The position numbers were made by a program, and so were the translations under genes. The notes beneath the pieces were generated by a model. That model saw only the letters and a program-made list of their open reading frames with translations. It made no database searches and was not told where the DNA came from. This document shows positions 62,556 through 64,000 of a stretch of 64,000 nt of DNA, piece by piece. Within the stretch, counting starts at the first letter, position 1; the number at the start of each line of letters is the position of its first letter. The stretch is from JAGNHN01 sp964590645 (lineage in GTDB: Bacteria; Bacteroidota; Bacteroidia; Bacteroidales; JAGNHN01): assembly GCA_964590645.1 (NCBI GenBank), contig CAZPYJ010000001.1, forward strand, positions 62,001-126,000, in the 5' to 3' direction.

Positions 62556-64000
62556 ATGCATTTGAATACGGCGAAGTATATCGGTATTCTCCTTCTATGC
62601 TGTCATAGCCACGGCTTTATTCAGGCTCAGCAAATCCAGCAGCCGTCACCACCTGATAGTACTGCCCTGGCATACATAAAAGCAGCCCGGGAGCTGGAGG
62701 GCCTCGATGCCTTTTACCGGCAGGCCCTTCGTTTTCCTGAAGACCCTGCACTCCGTCTGATGATGGAAGGGAAAATCAAAGAATTCAGCCATCTCCATAT
62801 ACGGCTGAAAAAGGTGCTTTCCAATCCGGGCATCAGGGATAGCCTGGAGGTGAAAAATAACCTGGCAAACTTGATTTCACTGGACAGCCTGTTGCGTGAG
62901 CAACAAAAGACTCCTCCCCTGCCCCTGGAGAAAGCCTATGCGTTGACGGCCCGCAGGCACAAGGCAGGAGGTGACCATCAAAAAGCTATGGATGCCGTGA
63001 ATAAGTCCCTGTTGGCCAATCCGTCCTACATTCCATCCCTGAGCCTCCGTTGTCGATGGAATTTGCAGGCTGCCCGTCCGGAAGAAGCCCTGCCGGATGC
63101 GCAGCAGCTTGCACGAGAAGGACAAGGGCCGGCCGCCGACTCTCTCCTGATCCTGCTCCCGCATTTTGCCGGGCATCTGGAATCGCTGCGCAGGGAGGAA
63201 GCACATACGCGTCTGCTCCAACTCACGGATGGCCTCATCGGTGTTTACGACTTTCACCCGCCTTCAAAAGCCGTGATTACGGCAATACAGGAACAGTCGA
63301 GGCAGGAAATGCTCCAGGCATACAGGAATGTTGCCAAAAGGGCACTTGCAGGCGGCAAAAGGAATCTGGCCATCCGATATGCCACGATGGCGAAAACACA
63401 ATCGGAGTTATGGAAGATGGATACCCACCGGAAGGATGCTGCTTTGCTCGGGCAAATCGCAGCCTATGCTTCCCGCTCGGCCCTGATGGCCTTGAGAGCG
63501 GGGCAACTCAGGCATAGCCTCGAAGCTTTCCAGCAGGCCGACAGCCTCTATGATGATGCTGCACTGCAGCAGGCAAAAACACTGGAGTACGAGCCCTTAC
63601 TGAGGCAAAGTGCTGAGATCATCCTGGACTCCATTGCCACCAAGCCTGCACCGCAGCGCTTTTACCCTATCTGGCACTCCCTGCAGGAAAAGCATCCAGG
63701 CCTCATCGGGAAAAGACGTGAGTCCTTACCGGATAATAAAAGCCAGAGCCAGCCCACCCCCTCTGCTGTCCGAACCGTCTTCCCCGATCACTTTTCTGCA
63801 CAAATCCTTCAACACAGCCGCAATCTGGCATTCCGCATCTGGCAGGGAGATACCAGCGGGTACCTGGCTTTGCGCGACAGCCTCAGATCATTGGCAGGAT
63901 TCACCGAACCCTTGCATCTCACCGAGACTGTCGCTGAAGCCATCATTACACTGGAAGAGGCCATTCGGACCTGGGAGTGCCGACAGGAGAAGAGGGACGA
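62556..64000 (+). CDS. Exported helical TPR-like protein, 3' end outside window
   Basis: At least 481 residues from the ATG at 62556, one base after the rdgB stop. A signal peptide (YIGILLLCCHSHGFIQAQ) is followed by an all-helical sequence with TPR-like spacing (HKAGGDHQKAMDAVNKSLLA, RAGQLRHSLEAFQQADSLYD). No named family was recognised. The frame stays open to the right edge. A role as a periplasmic scaffold is possible, but nothing in the sequence says what it binds. Confidence 0.75.
   Translation, partial: MHLNTAKYIGILLLCCHSHGFIQAQQIQQPSPPDSTALAYIKAARELEGLDAFYRQALRFPEDPALRLMMEGKIKEFSHLHIRLKKVLSNPGIRDSLEVKNNLANLISLDSLLREQQKTPPLPLEKAYALTARRHKAGGDHQKAMDAVNKSLLANPSYIPSLSLRCRWNLQAARPEEALPDAQQLAREGQGPAADSLLILLPHFAGHLESLRREEAHTRLLQLTDGLIGVYDFHPPSKAVITAIQEQSRQEMLQAYRNVAKRALAGGKRNLAIRYATMAKTQSELWKMDTHRKDAALLGQIAAYASRSALMALRAGQLRHSLEAFQQADSLYDDAALQQAKTLEYEPLLRQSAEIILDSIATKPAPQRFYPIWHSLQEKHPGLIGKRRESLPDNKSQSQPTPSAVRTVFPDHFSAQILQHSRNLAFRIWQGDTSGYLALRDSLRSLAGFTEPLHLTETVAEAIITLEEAIRTWECRQEKRD

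Overview
The window is a 64 kb piece of a Bacteroidota chromosome, probably from a draft or metagenome scaffold because it contains a 100-N gap (989-1088). The evidence for Bacteroidota is the type IX secretion (T9SS) C-terminal sorting domains on three secreted proteins, a TonB-dependent receptor paired with a DUF4249 lipoprotein, several DUF1573 proteins, lysyl-endopeptidase-like and Prc-type proteases, and the -7 promoter element TAnnTTTG in front of many genes. Gene content and moderate GC suggest a Saprospiria- or Chitinophagia-like lineage, but the sequence cannot settle that. Coding density is high, and no rRNA, tRNA, CRISPR array, insertion sequence or prophage was seen.

Layout. 1-5302: 3' part of a very large repeat-rich T9SS surface protein with PKD/Ig-like, cohesin-like and dockerin-like modules. 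5413-9711: TPR sensor histidine kinase and two DUF1573 proteins. 9746-18301: the peptidoglycan-recycling ligase Mpl, APS reductase, a LolC/E-type permease, an NamZ-type exo-muramidase, a TMTC-like membrane/TPR protein, an aminotransferase and a third DUF1573 protein. 18481-24911: a lipoprotein, a 1711-residue fusion of a cation-chloride cotransporter (SLC12 family) to a long helical region and a degenerate P-loop ATPase, and an MscS-like channel. 25046-31231: a tightly packed operon of ADP-forming acyl-CoA synthetase, sodium:solute symporter, outer-membrane barrel and aminotransferase, which looks like a self-contained uptake and catabolism module. 31567-40769: TPR protein, plug-less TonB-receptor-like barrel, GyrB and a Prc-type protease. 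40820-47851: T9SS serine protease, RluD-type pseudouridine synthase, T9SS protein, PASTA protein and divergent Ddl. 47881-54039: TPR protein, PdxH, a DUF1858 protein, and an outer-membrane protein/TonB receptor/DUF4249 operon behind a strong sigma-54-type promoter. 54125-62555: a small cysteine-rich ORF and then a gene order familiar from Bacteroidota genomes (psd, cdsA, DUF2007, LUD, ftsH, rsfS, birA, SRPBCC, pyrE, Nudix, rdgB). The window ends inside an unrecognised TPR-like exported protein.

Most of the window is envelope biology: peptidoglycan turnover (Mpl, NamZ, Ddl, PASTA), phospholipid synthesis (CdsA, Psd), lipoprotein traffic, outer-membrane barrels and secreted T9SS proteins, mixed with core housekeeping (GyrB, FtsH, RsfS, PyrE). 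The least ordinary items are the SLC12-ATPase fusion with its missing Walker A lysine, the 49-residue eight-cysteine ORF with its own promoter, the acyl-CoA synthetase/symporter/barrel/aminotransferase operon, and the sigma-54-type promoter in front of the receptor operon.
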